From Mojavia pulchra JT2-VF2 (GTDB lineage: Bacteria; Cyanobacteriota; Cyanobacteriia; Cyanobacteriales; Nostocaceae), in assembly GCA_019359325.1 (NCBI GenBank), contig JAHHHN010000008.1, forward strand, positions 248,001 to 312,000: a DNA stretch of 64,000 nt, written 5' to 3'. A program made the position numbers and the translations under genes. This document shows, piece after piece, positions 16,192-25,510 of the stretch (position 1 is the first letter of the stretch; every line of letters starts with the position of its first letter). The notes beneath the pieces were generated by a model. That model saw only the letters and a list, made by a program, of their open reading frames with translations. It did not search any database and was not told the DNA's origin.

Positions 16192-18273
16192 TTAGCTGTA
16201 GTAAGCTAACAAATTAGTATATGCAGCCTCAATTTTTTGCATCTGCGTTATAACATCCTCCTGTAAATTTTTTAGCCGCTTTAACTCACTCTCACGATTT
16301 ATCTCGCGTGTTTCTTTCTGCTTCAGCAGATTATCTAATTCAGATTTGCGAGATGCAATATCGTCGTTAATCCGCTTACTTACTTCTCTTTCGTAAGAGT
16401 CGAAACATTCTTTCACTGCATCATATACAGTTTGAGATTGCTCATGCGCTACTTGTGGCAAGTATTTTACTAGCTCTTTCTTAGCCGTTTTTACCAACTC
16501 TTTGCGTGCTTGATCGGCTTGTAAAAAGCCTACTCCTAAACCAAGTAGTGCAAATCCAATTGGCCCTAGAAAAATACCTGTTACTGCTGTAATTATGCCG
16601 CCAATACCAATTACAGTAAAGTAGTTTAATAAAATATTTTTCCAATCAAATCCTGCACTAGCTAATGCTACACCAGCTAAGTTTCCTCTAGACAGAGATA
16701 ACAATCCCATTGCCCATTTTGCCCAACCAGGAGAGTTATCATCTTCTGTGGTAGTTGTGGGATTGACTTTAACTTGCTGTCCAGTTAAGTTTTCGGTAAT
16801 TTGGTCTGTTACTTGGCTATAAGATGCCCCATACTGTGCAGCACTACGTGAAAGTTCTCTGAAAGCTGCATTAATATCTTTTTCAGCATTTAAAGTCCAA
16901 GCAGAGAATTTATCTGTGATATATTGCTCAAAGGCTTTTTGCAGTGCGGCATTAAATGCATCTCTTTTTCCACTACTGAGAAAATCAAATAAATTTAGCT
17001 CTGGCTGATAGCGTAAGAAATCGTTTTCAAAGGCATTGTCTAAGTTTAAAACGTAGCTGCGGAAGGATTCAGAAATTGTTCTTGCTTGAGTATCTCTAGT
17101 GCTAATAATTTCTTTTTGAAACTGATTGCGGATACTCGTAAGTTTGTTAAACTCCGGTTCCACAGAATCAATGCGGTTTTTCAACTCATTTACATCTTGG
17201 TCAAGTAATGGTAGGCGTCTTTCAATTGCTTCGCGGGTGTGATTGCAGGCTTGTCTGGCCAATGTTCTAACTTGCCGAAGTTCTGCGATCGCACGTTCTC
17301 TAGTCAGAAAAGTATTTAACGCTTCCATAAACTTTGGAAAGCCAGTTCCCTCTAAATCAGCTTGAGGATTTTTTAACCTTTTTCTAAGTGCTTGAATTGA
17401 TGAAAGCTCAAACACGCGCTCATCATAAACATTCTGACCATCTACATAACAATACTCTGCTAAATTAGCTTTAAATACTTGCCGCAATCTGTCTTCAGCT
17501 GCATTTAATTCTTCTGTATCATCAGGATCAATCAATGATTCCCGCACCTGATCCCAAGCATTAATTAAGAAGAAAACTGCCAAACCACGACCTTTAATGT
17601 AATTTTCTAAATAGCGACGTTCACCCAGGGTGCAAGGTTGTGAGGCTCTCATCACAAATAAAATTGCATGACAATTGTTAACATAGCCTAAAGATAATTC
17701 GTTCCGTGCCTCCGTGTCATTTAATCCTGGACTATCAACTATTTCAATACCTTTCTCTAATAGCGTTAATGGATACTCAACTACTGCATAGTCAACATCA
17801 GGAAATGCTTGCTTTTTTACTTGCTCTAGTTTTTTAGCTTCAGCAGGGTCAATGGTATATTTATATTTAAAAGATTGAAAATCTAACTGTTGTGGATTTT
17901 TACCATCATTAAAATGAATTGTGACTTTCTTGTCGACGCCATAGCGTAAAACTGTTAATAGTGCGGTACATGGATTAACGTCGCTTGGCAGTAAATTTTC
18001 TCCAATTAAAGCATTTAAAAACGTGCTTTTTCCCCGTTTCATATCGCCCAAAACTAACAGGCGGAACACACCTTGCTTGAGATTTTTACTAGCTACTGTA
18101 ATATCTTCAATATCTCGTTCTAGGCTGAGTTTTCCTGATGAAGATTCTCCAGCTAATTCCGCTTGATTTATAGTTTCAGCGATTTTGCTCAAACAATCAG
18201 AAATTTTTGACCGCACTTGAGCAACACGCTCTAAATCATTGATAAATCTGTCAGATGCAACTTGATTACTCAT
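16192..18273 (-). CDS. Bacterial dynamin-like protein (BDLP)
   Basis: A 693-residue dynamin that matches, in length and throughout the sequence as far as I recall, the structurally characterised BDLP of Nostoc punctiforme. The P-loop is GDMKRGKST at 76-84, with the lysine at 82 exactly as in that protein. Switch 2 is DSPGLND near 180. The trunk helices are followed by the paddle, a hydrophobic hairpin (TVIGIGGIITAVTGIFLG) near 570, which inserts into lipid. The known protein binds GTP, tubulates liposomes and resembles mitofusins. It is the first gene of the minus-strand block and has its own 230-base upstream region. Its neighbours, a second dynamin and a TPR/nuclease-like protein, suggest a joint membrane function. 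Confidence 0.95.
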   Translation of the reverse strand: MSNQVASDRFINDLERVAQVRSKISDCLSKIAETINQAELAGESSSGKLSLERDIEDITVASKNLKQGVFRLLVLGDMKRGKSTFLNALIGENLLPSDVNPCTALLTVLRYGVDKKVTIHFNDGKNPQQLDFQSFKYKYTIDPAEAKKLEQVKKQAFPDVDYAVVEYPLTLLEKGIEIVDSPGLNDTEARNELSLGYVNNCHAILFVMRASQPCTLGERRYLENYIKGRGLAVFFLINAWDQVRESLIDPDDTEELNAAEDRLRQVFKANLAEYCYVDGQNVYDERVFELSSIQALRKRLKNPQADLEGTGFPKFMEALNTFLTRERAIAELRQVRTLARQACNHTREAIERRLPLLDQDVNELKNRIDSVEPEFNKLTSIRNQFQKEIISTRDTQARTISESFRSYVLNLDNAFENDFLRYQPELNLFDFLSSGKRDAFNAALQKAFEQYITDKFSAWTLNAEKDINAAFRELSRSAAQYGASYSQVTDQITENLTGQQVKVNPTTTTEDDNSPGWAKWAMGLLSLSRGNLAGVALASAGFDWKNILLNYFTVIGIGGIITAVTGIFLGPIGFALLGLGVGFLQADQARKELVKTAKKELVKYLPQVAHEQSQTVYDAVKECFDSYEREVSKRINDDIASRKSELDNLLKQKETREINRESELKRLKNLQEDVITQMQKIEAAYTNLLAYYS

Positions 18274-18536
18274 AAAATTTATACCCTAATTAAGGATTAT
18301 TTTTTGCAGATTCAAAGAAAAGTTTGTCAGTACCAAAATATTTAATGTATTATATTTTACTAGTATTATAAATGCCTCAGTAAAATCGCTACTTTACTGG
18401 GTATTATCTATTCACCTTAACTAGGAAACCGTAATTTTGCGTCAAAATGACTCTTAGCTGATGATCCTCGCTATTTATCTGCACGAAATTAACAGGTTGC
18501 GTGAGAATAAAAGTAAGAGTCAGTCAGGTAGGTATT

Positions 18537-18745
18537 ATGTTTTCATCACCTATTGTGTTGCAGGAAAAAATGGCAGAATACATGAGGGAGCCTGGAGTAA
18601 AGCTAGGCTGGTTAATTGACCGCAAACAGTGCAAAGTCTATATTTATCGTCCTGGTTTACCAGTGGAATATCTAGAAAATCCCGCTACTATAAGGGTGAC
18701 CTAGTTATGTCTGGTTTCGTGCTGAATATGAGCAAAGTTTGGTAA
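18537..18745 (+). pseudogene. Deleted and frameshifted Uma2-family endonuclease gene
   Basis: The frame starts MFSSPIVLQ, then jumps directly to the C-terminal part of Uma2 (EKMAEYMREPGVKLGWLIDR), so about 100 codons are missing. Near 18691-18697 the frame shifts: the frame that starts at 18537 ends at TAG after ATIRVT. The next frame continues as GDLVMSGFVLNMSKVW to TAA at 18743-18745, the usual Uma2 ending. It is therefore a pseudogene with both an internal deletion and a frameshift. Its leader matches that of the remnant at 11534. Confidence 0.8.
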
Positions 18746-18870
18746 TAGATGCGTGATTGAGGCCATAGGAGTCATCATTATTTAATGCGATCGCGGTTAC
18801 AAAATACAGTAATACTGCCACCGTTATAAGCCAAAATTTTTATAGAGAAGAACTTAGGTACAGAAAAGAA

Positions 18871-19845
18871 ATGGATATTAAAAATGGCTTTGTAGGGTCT
18901 GTTGGTAACACACCTCTGATTCGCTTAAACAGCTTTAGTGAAGAAACGGGGTGCGAAATCCTTGGTAAAGCAGAATTTCTCAATCCTGGTGGTTCCGTCA
19001 AAGACCGCGCCGCACTTTACATTATTGAAGATGCGGAAAAAAAAGGTTTACTTAAGCCTGGTGGTACAGTAGTTGAAGGCACAGCTGGTAATACTGGCAT
19101 TGGATTGGCGCATATTTGCAATGCCAAAGGCTACAAATGCCTGATTATTATTCCTGATACCCAGTCCCAAGAAAAAATAGACGCACTGACAACACTAGGT
19201 GCAGAAGTTCGTCCTGTTCCCGCCGTACCTTACAAAGACCCCAACAACTACGTTAGGCTTTCTGGCAGAATAGCTGCTGAGTTGGATAACGCTATTTGGG
19301 CGAATCAGTTTGATAATTTAGCCAACCGCCACGCCCATTACGAAACCACAGGCCCAGAAATTTGGACACAAACAGATGGTAAAATTGATGGCTGGGTAAC
19401 TGCGACTGGTACTGGTGGTACATTTGCTGGTGTAGCGCTGTATCTGAAAGAAAAGAATCCAGCAATTAAATGTGTTGTTGCTGACCCTCTAGGTAGTGGA
19501 CTTTACAGCTACATCAAAACAGGTGAAATCACGACAGAAGGCAATTCGATCACCGAAGGTATTGGTAACAGTCGCATTACAGCCAATATGGAAGGCGCAC
19601 CTGCTGATGATGCTATCCAAATAGATGACAAGGAAGCTTTGCGAGTAGTTTATCAACTGCTAAGGAAAGACGGATTGTTAATGGGTGGTTCGACAGGTAT
19701 TAATGTTGGTGCAGCTGTTGCTCTAGCCAAGCAGTTGGGCCCAGGACATACTATTGTTACCATCTTGTGCGATAGCGGTTCCCGGTATCAATCGCGGATA
19801 TTCAACCGTGAATGGCTAGCCTCAAAAGGACTTTCAGTAGACTAG
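18871..19845 (+). CDS. cysK: Cysteine synthase (O-acetylserine sulfhydrylase)
   Basis: A 324-residue PLP enzyme that makes cysteine from O-acetylserine and sulfide. The PLP lysine is Lys44 in NPGGSVKDRAAL. The asparagine loop EGTAGNTGIG and the phosphate-binding GTGGTFAG motif are intact. Fold type II and length agree with CysK/CysM; some features, such as the GTAGNTG loop, also occur in cystathionine beta-synthase relatives, so the exact sulfur donor is not certain. A purine-rich AGAAAAGAA precedes the ATG. The gene for a 2Fe-2S thioredoxin-like protein begins 63 bases downstream in the same direction. Confidence 0.9.
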   Translation: MDIKNGFVGSVGNTPLIRLNSFSEETGCEILGKAEFLNPGGSVKDRAALYIIEDAEKKGLLKPGGTVVEGTAGNTGIGLAHICNAKGYKCLIIIPDTQSQEKIDALTTLGAEVRPVPAVPYKDPNNYVRLSGRIAAELDNAIWANQFDNLANRHAHYETTGPEIWTQTDGKIDGWVTATGTGGTFAGVALYLKEKNPAIKCVVADPLGSGLYSYIKTGEITTEGNSITEGIGNSRITANMEGAPADDAIQIDDKEALRVVYQLLRKDGLLMGGSTGINVGAAVALAKQLGPGHTIVTILCDSGSRYQSRIFNREWLASKGLSVD

Positions 19846-19908
19846 TTATTAGTTCCTTATATCTTTTCTTCTTCTGTGCGTTCTCAGCACCTCTGCGGTT
19901 TGTAAAAA

Positions 19909-20241
19909 ATGTCAAATACAGCTCAACCATCACAATCTCCAACAACAGACCCACCTGCTTCTTTGAGATGCGTGCGAGTTTGCCAAAATCGCACTTGTAA
20001 AAAACAGGGTGCAGCAAATGTCCTAGCAGCTTTTGCCGCTTTGCCAGTTCCTGGTGTGATGGTAACGGCTAGCGGCTGTTTAGGACAATGTGGTAACGGG
20101 CCGATGGTGCTGGTATTGCCAGAGACAGTCTGGTATAGCCGCGTTCACCCTAGCGAAGTACCTCTATTGGTAGAACAGCACTTATTAGGTGATCAAAGAG
20201 TCAGGCAGATGCTTTATTATCGGTTTCATCCCCAGGGATAA
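19909..20241 (+). CDS. Thioredoxin-like [2Fe-2S] ferredoxin
   Basis: A 110-residue protein of the thioredoxin-like 2Fe-2S family. Cysteines at 21, 25 and 30 (CVRVCQNRTC) and at 57 and 61 (SGCLGQCGNGP) give the expected cluster ligands, and the last pair has the family spacing. The role is probably electron transfer; no partner is known. It follows cysK in the same direction, but the spacer contains a common dispersed repeat (GTGCGTTCTCAGCACC), so co-transcription is uncertain. A proline-rich tail of about 18 residues precedes the first cysteine. Confidence 0.8.
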   Translation: MSNTAQPSQSPTTDPPASLRCVRVCQNRTCKKQGAANVLAAFAALPVPGVMVTASGCLGQCGNGPMVLVLPETVWYSRVHPSEVPLLVEQHLLGDQRVRQMLYYRFHPQG

Positions 20242-20296
20242 AGCTGTTTAAAAATATATAAGTCTGCACTCTTTGTTGACTGAAGCGAGGCATCCG

Positions 20297-21178
20297 ATGA
20301 ACATTCAGCAGCTACGTCAATCATTGAAAATGAAGTGGCTGAGTTACTACGAGCAAAATCGCCCCTGGTTGGTGAAAATGCGAATTTGGGGTACTTATGA
20401 AGGGCTACGTCGTCCTTCATCTGGTTTTATTTTGGCTACTTTGTCTGTTTTAGAGCCAGAATTTGATCAGATACTAACTTTTATTCTCGATTTGAATAAT
20501 AATCCGGATAAGATAGTTGCCGCTTTGGGTCTTAACTTTAATCCTGATAAAGAGTTAGATTTAATAACCGCAGAGGATTTGATAGCTGTAAACCATTTTT
20601 CTAATGAGTCTCTAGAAGAAACTGATTATAGAGATCAGCCTGCGCCATTGGTTGCTGCTCATACGGAGATGACTTCCGATGCTTCTATTAACAGGTCAAG
20701 TTCTAAACAGCCACCAACTGCTCTGACATACACAGTAAAACCTGTGACATCGCTGACTGTAACTAACGGGGTAAATCGCGATCGCCAGCCCGTGTCATCA
20801 GTGGCAATAGCTACCCAAGTTAAGCATGAATCCTCAGAGAAAATACTAATCGCAAAGAAATTGTCCTCTGGGCTTCTACGTCTACACCAGCCTGAGCGAT
20901 CGCTAACAAAGGCTACCGAAGTTTCAAGTATGGGCAAAACTCTACCATCCCTAGCAATAACTAATAAAGTTCCTGCAAATGGCACAAATTTGCAATCACT
21001 TGCTGTGGCTATTAAGGTTCCCAACAACGCTAAAACAGCCAAGATACAATTGCAAGATATGAGTTATCAAGTTAAGCTATCACCCAGCACTAATGCTCGT
21101 AGTTTAGCTTCTTGGGTAGATGAGTTTTGTCAAGGTGCTGATTACGACCCCAAAGAAGCTATATTTACACCCTTTTGA
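20297..21178 (+). CDS. DUF5331-family cyanobacterial protein
   Basis: A 293-residue protein. The first 90 residues are well ordered (KWLSYYEQNRPWLVKM, then GFILATLSVLEPEF) and match the cyanobacterial DUF5331 family as I remember it. Residues about 110-260 are low-complexity, with repeated V-A-I-KVP-like units, and probably disordered. The end is again conserved-looking (LASWVDEFCQGADYDPKEA). I chose the ATG at 20297, with GAGG upstream, over a TTG eight codons earlier. Function is unknown. It lies 55 bases after the 2Fe-2S protein gene. Confidence 0.72.
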   Translation: MNIQQLRQSLKMKWLSYYEQNRPWLVKMRIWGTYEGLRRPSSGFILATLSVLEPEFDQILTFILDLNNNPDKIVAALGLNFNPDKELDLITAEDLIAVNHFSNESLEETDYRDQPAPLVAAHTEMTSDASINRSSSKQPPTALTYTVKPVTSLTVTNGVNRDRQPVSSVAIATQVKHESSEKILIAKKLSSGLLRLHQPERSLTKATEVSSMGKTLPSLAITNKVPANGTNLQSLAVAIKVPNNAKTAKIQLQDMSYQVKLSPSTNARSLASWVDEFCQGADYDPKEAIFTPF

Positions 21179-21310
21179 AGCAATTCACTTTATTCACTGA
21201 CGCTCGATAGTAAAAGCACTCCCTATGAACTTTGTACATCACTAATGCATGAAGAAGGGACTAGGGTAGATGGGGAGTAGGGGAAACAAGGGGATAAATC
21301 GTTACTTGTA

Positions 21311-21334
21311 ACTCAGCACTCAGCACTCAGCACT
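21311..21334 (+). repeat. Short tandem repeat (CAGCACT units)
   Basis: Three and a half copies of the heptamer ACTCAGC in a row between the DUF5331 gene and the dioxygenase gene. Such short tandem repeats are common between Nostoc genes. A purine-rich G/A stretch lies just before it at about 21255-21296. Confidence 0.7.
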
Positions 21335-21382
21335 TTCAAGCTAACCCCCTGTACAGCAGAGCAATCCTGATTGTAGGGCTGC

Positions 21383-22141
21383 TCAAGCTGTCTGAAGCCC
21401 AATATCAATCGTTGCTGCGTAACCAAAGCTAGTTTTGGTAAGTGTGAGCAACAATTGGTCTCCACCGTCTTGAAAGATTCTATCTTGTGCGTTCTTTAGG
21501 GCCTGCTGTCCCTTGCTGGCGTATGGTGTCTGTGCGTGTACCTGATCGGTAATTGCATCATCAAAGTACAGCTGTGATGTAAACTCATAACTCTGCTTTG
21601 ATGTGGTATCTGCGCGTAGTTTAAAGTGGATATGGACTGTTCTACCTCGATACCAACCGGGATAAATGGTTGTGAACTGGACAGTTCCATTCGCGTCCGT
21701 CACTTGATATCCACGTAAGAACTTTTTCCCCACGGTACTGAAACTTGGGTCGTTTACGCCCGAATAGACACCAAGTGCGTCACAATGCCAAATATCCGCG
21801 ATCGCACCTGCAATTGGTGTGCAGCTAGTACCACTGACCCTAGAAACACGCAGCGTCAGTTGCAGTGGTACACCTTCTTTCACCGAACCATCCGAGGGAT
21901 CAAAACGGATATCTGAACGGTTGAGTTTCTCGTCTACAAAATACGGCCCTTCGGTCTGCTGCGGTCTCACGACACACCCAGGCAACGATGATCCTGGGAC
22001 GGTTGCACTCGATTGTGCCTGTGTGGAACTGGACTTTCTAGGTATACATCCAACAACAATTGCAGCTCCGGCTGCTCTAAATAGAGCAAGTGCCTGTCTT
22101 CGGCTCAGAATCCGGCTGAGTTGGCGATTATCTTTTTCCAT
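21383..22141 (-). CDS. Secreted intradiol dioxygenase-like protein
   Basis: A 252-residue protein with a twin-arginine-like N-terminus (SRRQALALFRAAGAAIVVGC, 13-32). Cys32 follows the hydrophobic stretch and could be a lipoprotein cysteine. The catalytic domain has the four non-heme iron ligands of intradiol ring-cleavage dioxygenases in order: Tyr126 (GVYSG), Tyr164 (YPGWY), His170 and His172 (VHIHFK). Such enzymes split catechol-like rings with oxygen. An exported form is unusual next to catabolic intracellular enzymes and suggests action on extracellular phenolics. It stands alone; neighbours give no pathway context. Confidence 0.85.
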   Translation of the reverse strand: MEKDNRQLSRILSRRQALALFRAAGAAIVVGCIPRKSSSTQAQSSATVPGSSLPGCVVRPQQTEGPYFVDEKLNRSDIRFDPSDGSVKEGVPLQLTLRVSRVSGTSCTPIAGAIADIWHCDALGVYSGVNDPSFSTVGKKFLRGYQVTDANGTVQFTTIYPGWYRGRTVHIHFKLRADTTSKQSYEFTSQLYFDDAITDQVHAQTPYASKGQQALKNAQDRIFQDGGDQLLLTLTKTSFGYAATIDIGLQTA

Positions 22142-22169
22142 AGTGTCTTTACAATGCTACTGGGAACTG

Positions 22170-22259
22170 ATACCAATTCAAAATTTGTTCATTAAAAAAG
22201 CTAGACATAACAAGGGTTTGGGAGTGTGTATCTGTCGCATTCTTTTTTCAAATTGGTAT
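22170..22259. repeat. MITE-like palindromic element
   Basis: ATACCAATT (22170-22178) is repeated inverted as AATTGGTAT at 22251-22259, and pairing continues loosely inward. The termini resemble a small dispersed element of Nostoc genomes. No open frame lies inside. Confidence 0.5.
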
Positions 22260-22370
22260 TAAGCTCATCTCCTGGCTGAAGCACTCTTGATTTCGTGGGC
22301 ATTGGGAAGAGCAATTTTCTCTATGCGCCATGCCCTATGCCCCAAGGATTTAACTATTTTGCCGTATTAG

Positions 22371-22712
22371 GGCGATCGCGATCTCCTCATTCAAGTTCTG
22401 CAAAATCTGTTGAGTAATGCCATCAAATACAATCTCGCCAATGGCTGGATAAGAATTCACGCTCATCAAACCCAAACAAAGCTCAACGTCACGATCGCCA
22501 ACTCATCAAAAAATATTCCAGCAAGCGATCGCATTTTTGACCGCTTTTATCGCAGCGATCCTGCCCGCACCCGTAAGGTAGAAGGCATCGGACTAGGACT
22601 CAGCCTCGCTCGTGAAATTGCTAGGGCACATCGTGGCGACCTTACCCTAGATTCAACTTCTTCCGGTCAAACAGCATTCACCCTGACTTTACCGATTACA
22701 TTACATACTTGA
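22371..22712 (+). pseudogene. Remnant of a sensor histidine kinase (ATPase domain only)
   Basis: An open frame after a TAG at 22368-22370 reads GDRDLLIQVLQNLLSNAIKYN, the N-box of a histidine kinase. It continues through the F-box (IFDRFYRSDPART) and G2 box (GIGLGLSLAREI) to the natural C-terminus at 22712. The sensor domain, the phospho-accepting His and an ATG are missing, and upstream is non-coding with stops. A TTG at 22410 could allow a 100-residue product, but it would lack the N-box start. I read it as a decayed kinase gene. Confidence 0.75.
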
Positions 22713-22824
22713 GCGATCGCTGTTTATCTAGCTTGTTATAAACCACCTGATAACTTTTCAAACATTCTTTTATATCATTAAACTTGTAGTGGCCCGAATC
22801 TGCTCTTAAGCATTAATTTGGTGA

Positions 22825-25488
22825 ATGAACATAAATACAGTCAACAAATTTTGGCGAAGAGTCCAACGCAAAGCCGGGCACTTGCAGAGGATTCTACAAT
22901 ATCGCATCAGATCAATCATACTTGTGGCGTTATTTTTAGTGACGGCTATTTTGCCCAGTACCGCCCAGATTGTTACAGTCAACTCAAACACTAAAGTTTC
23001 AGAAAATCTCGAAAATTTGGTAACACAAGGCAGAACCTTGTACGAAGCTGAACAGTTTTATGATGCAGTCAAGTTATTGCAACAAGCTGTCACAACCTAC
23101 AATGCCAGTGGAGATAGACTAAGGCAAGCAATGACCTTAAGTAATCTGTCTTTAGCCTATCAACAGCTAGGTTTGTGGGCAGAAGCACAAGAGGCGATCG
23201 CTCAAAGTTTAAATTTATTACAGAAGTTAGAGAATTCTCCAGAGCGTTCTCAAATCCTTGCTCAAACTCTAGATGTTCAAGGGCACTGGCAATTAGCACG
23301 AGGACAAGCGGAAGCAGCACTAACAACCTGGCAAAAAGCCGCTGATATTTATCACAAAATAGGCAATACCGCTACGTTAACTCGTAACCGCATTAATTCT
23401 GCACAAGCTTTGCAAGCTCTAGGGCTTTACCTTCAGGCTAACAAGATTTTAAACGAGGTGCAGCTAACCCTTACAAGCCTTCCAGACTCACCTCTTGTAG
23501 CGACAGGACTGCGTAGCCTTGGCAACGTCCGCCGAGTCGTTGGTGATTTAAGCGGATCGCGGCAGGTGTTGGAGAAAAGTCTAGCAGTGGCACAGCGAGT
23601 ACAATCTTCTAGTGCGATCGCTGAAGCTCAACTGAGTCTAGGCAACACCGCCCGCGCTCAACAAGATATTAAAGCTGCTTCAGAGTACTACCAGCAGGCG
23701 GCGGCATCTGTTTTTGCCATAACACGCATCCAGGCTCACCTAAACCTACTCAGCATACTTTTGGAGAACTTGGAGAAAAATAAAGATAAAAATGGGTTGA
23801 AAGATGCATTGGCATTGTCGTCCCAAATTCAATCGGAAATTAGCAACTTGCCTCCCAGCCGAACCTCAGTATATGCTCGGATTAAATTTGCCCAAATTCT
23901 CACACAACTAAAAAATACCAGCACAGACACCCCTTCATGGCTGGATATTGCCCAACAGTTGTCCACCGCTATCAAACAGGCGCAGAGCTTGCAAGACCAG
24001 CGAGCAGAATCTTATGCTACAGGTACTCTCGGCGAGTTGTATGAAAAAACCGGGCAATTCTCTGAAGCTCAAGACCTTACCGAGAAATCTTTGTTTATAG
24101 CGCAAACTATTAATGCATCAGATATTGCTTATCAGTGGCAATGGCAGCTAGGACGCATACTTAAAAAGAAGGGAGATATTAAAAGCGCGATCGCATCCTA
24201 TGATGTAGCGTTTAAGACGCTAAACTCGCTCCGCAGCGATTTGGTTGCGATTAATCCAGATGTTCAGTTTTCCTTCCGGGAAAATGTCGAACCAGTGTAT
24301 CGAGAGTTCGTTGATTTGCTGTTGGGAACTGAAGAAAATCCCGCACTCAATAAAAACAATCTCAAGCAAGCTCGTTATGTAATTGAATCTCTGCAATTAG
24401 CAGAACTGGATAACTTCTTTCGGTCAGCCTGTTTAAGCCCAACGCAGGAACTTGACCCAGTGGTTGACAAAAAAGACCAACAAGCAGCAGTTATCTATCC
24501 GATTATTTTGCCAAACAGCCTAGATATTATCCTCAAATTGCCTAATCAAGAACAATTGCGCCACTACAGGGCTGTAATAGCCCAAGATCAAGTTGAAGGG
24601 ATTGTAGCAGACCTGAGAAAAAATTTACTAGATGTCACTGGGATTGTTCGGGTTCAGCAGCAATCCCAACAGATATATGACTGGTTAATTCGACCTGCGG
24701 AAGCAGAGTTAGCCAAAAGTGGGATCAAAACCTTAGTGTTTGTTCTTGATGGTGAGTTGCGGAATATCCCGATGGGGGTTCTCTACGACAAACAGCAGCA
24801 GAAATATTTAGTAGAGAAATATGCGATCGCCTTGGCCCCAGGTTTACAACTCCTCGATCCCAAGCCTCTGCAAAAGGTACAGTTAAACGCTTTAACTGCT
24901 GGAGTCAGCGAAAAACGCCCAATCGAAGGCAGAGAATTTCCCCAGTTGGAAAATGTACCACGAGAATTAAAAGAAGTCCAGTCTGAGATACCTAAGAGTG
25001 AAGAACTGTTAAATCAAAAGTTTACCGAACCGAACCTGCAAAATCAGTTGCAGGCAACTCCCTTCTCGGTGGTTCACCTAGCAACGCACGGCGAATTCAG
25101 TTCCGATCCAGAAAACACTTTTATTCTCACCTGGAATAAATTAGTTAAGGCCAAGGATTTTGATAATTTACTGCGAGTTAACGATTCTAGTAGGTCTAGC
25201 AGTATTGAATTACTTGTCCTCAGCGCTTGTAAAACTGCTGAGGGAGACAAACGAGCAGCTTTGGGGCTGGCTGGGATAGCTGTGCGAGCGGGGGCACGCA
25301 GTACACTAGCAACATTGTGGTCAGTAGATGATCGCTTTACTGCCGATGTGATGAGTGAATTCTACCGACAGTTAAATACTGGAGTGAATAAAGCCGAAGC
25401 CCTCCAGCGTGCCCAACTAGCACTTTTTGCCCAAGAGAAAGCTCCATATTTCTGGGCACCCTATGTTTTAGTAGGGAATTGGCTGTAA
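22825..25488 (+). CDS. TPR-CHAT protease-like protein with signal sequence
   Basis: An 887-residue protein. A hydrophobic segment at about 29-48 (SIILVALFLVTAILPSTAQ) is a signal peptide or anchor. Residues 60-490 contain repeated TPR-type helices. The C-terminal CHAT domain has the caspase-like dyad His755 (HLATHGEF) and Cys802 (LSACKTAEGD). CHAT proteins are caspase-related proteases, some of which cut partners on a signal. It faces the haemagglutinin-type gene with only 22 bases between the two stops. Such a TPR-CHAT gene near haemagglutinin exoproteins is common in cyanobacteria, to my knowledge, and suggests a role at the cell surface. Confidence 0.88.
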   Translation: MNINTVNKFWRRVQRKAGHLQRILQYRIRSIILVALFLVTAILPSTAQIVTVNSNTKVSENLENLVTQGRTLYEAEQFYDAVKLLQQAVTTYNASGDRLRQAMTLSNLSLAYQQLGLWAEAQEAIAQSLNLLQKLENSPERSQILAQTLDVQGHWQLARGQAEAALTTWQKAADIYHKIGNTATLTRNRINSAQALQALGLYLQANKILNEVQLTLTSLPDSPLVATGLRSLGNVRRVVGDLSGSRQVLEKSLAVAQRVQSSSAIAEAQLSLGNTARAQQDIKAASEYYQQAAASVFAITRIQAHLNLLSILLENLEKNKDKNGLKDALALSSQIQSEISNLPPSRTSVYARIKFAQILTQLKNTSTDTPSWLDIAQQLSTAIKQAQSLQDQRAESYATGTLGELYEKTGQFSEAQDLTEKSLFIAQTINASDIAYQWQWQLGRILKKKGDIKSAIASYDVAFKTLNSLRSDLVAINPDVQFSFRENVEPVYREFVDLLLGTEENPALNKNNLKQARYVIESLQLAELDNFFRSACLSPTQELDPVVDKKDQQAAVIYPIILPNSLDIILKLPNQEQLRHYRAVIAQDQVEGIVADLRKNLLDVTGIVRVQQQSQQIYDWLIRPAEAELAKSGIKTLVFVLDGELRNIPMGVLYDKQQQKYLVEKYAIALAPGLQLLDPKPLQKVQLNALTAGVSEKRPIEGREFPQLENVPRELKEVQSEIPKSEELLNQKFTEPNLQNQLQATPFSVVHLATHGEFSSDPENTFILTWNKLVKAKDFDNLLRVNDSSRSSSIELLVLSACKTAEGDKRAALGLAGIAVRAGARSTLATLWSVDDRFTADVMSEFYRQLNTGVNKAEALQRAQLALFAQEKAPYFWAPYVLVGNWL

Positions 25489-25510
25489 CGTATAGGAAAA
25501 ACCCGATTTT

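Noticed and set aside
11534-18745. The two Uma2 fragments as halves of one gene split by insertion of the dynamin block
   Set aside because: Both fragments have their own leader and start codon, so they are two copies and not two halves.
21311-21334. Possible CRISPR array
   Set aside because: The repeat unit is seven bases, without spacers; it is a simple tandem repeat. No cas gene is in the window.
25489-25510. Terminator between the TPR-CHAT gene and the haemagglutinin gene
   Set aside because: Only 22 bases separate the stops, and no stem of more than a few pairs can form there.
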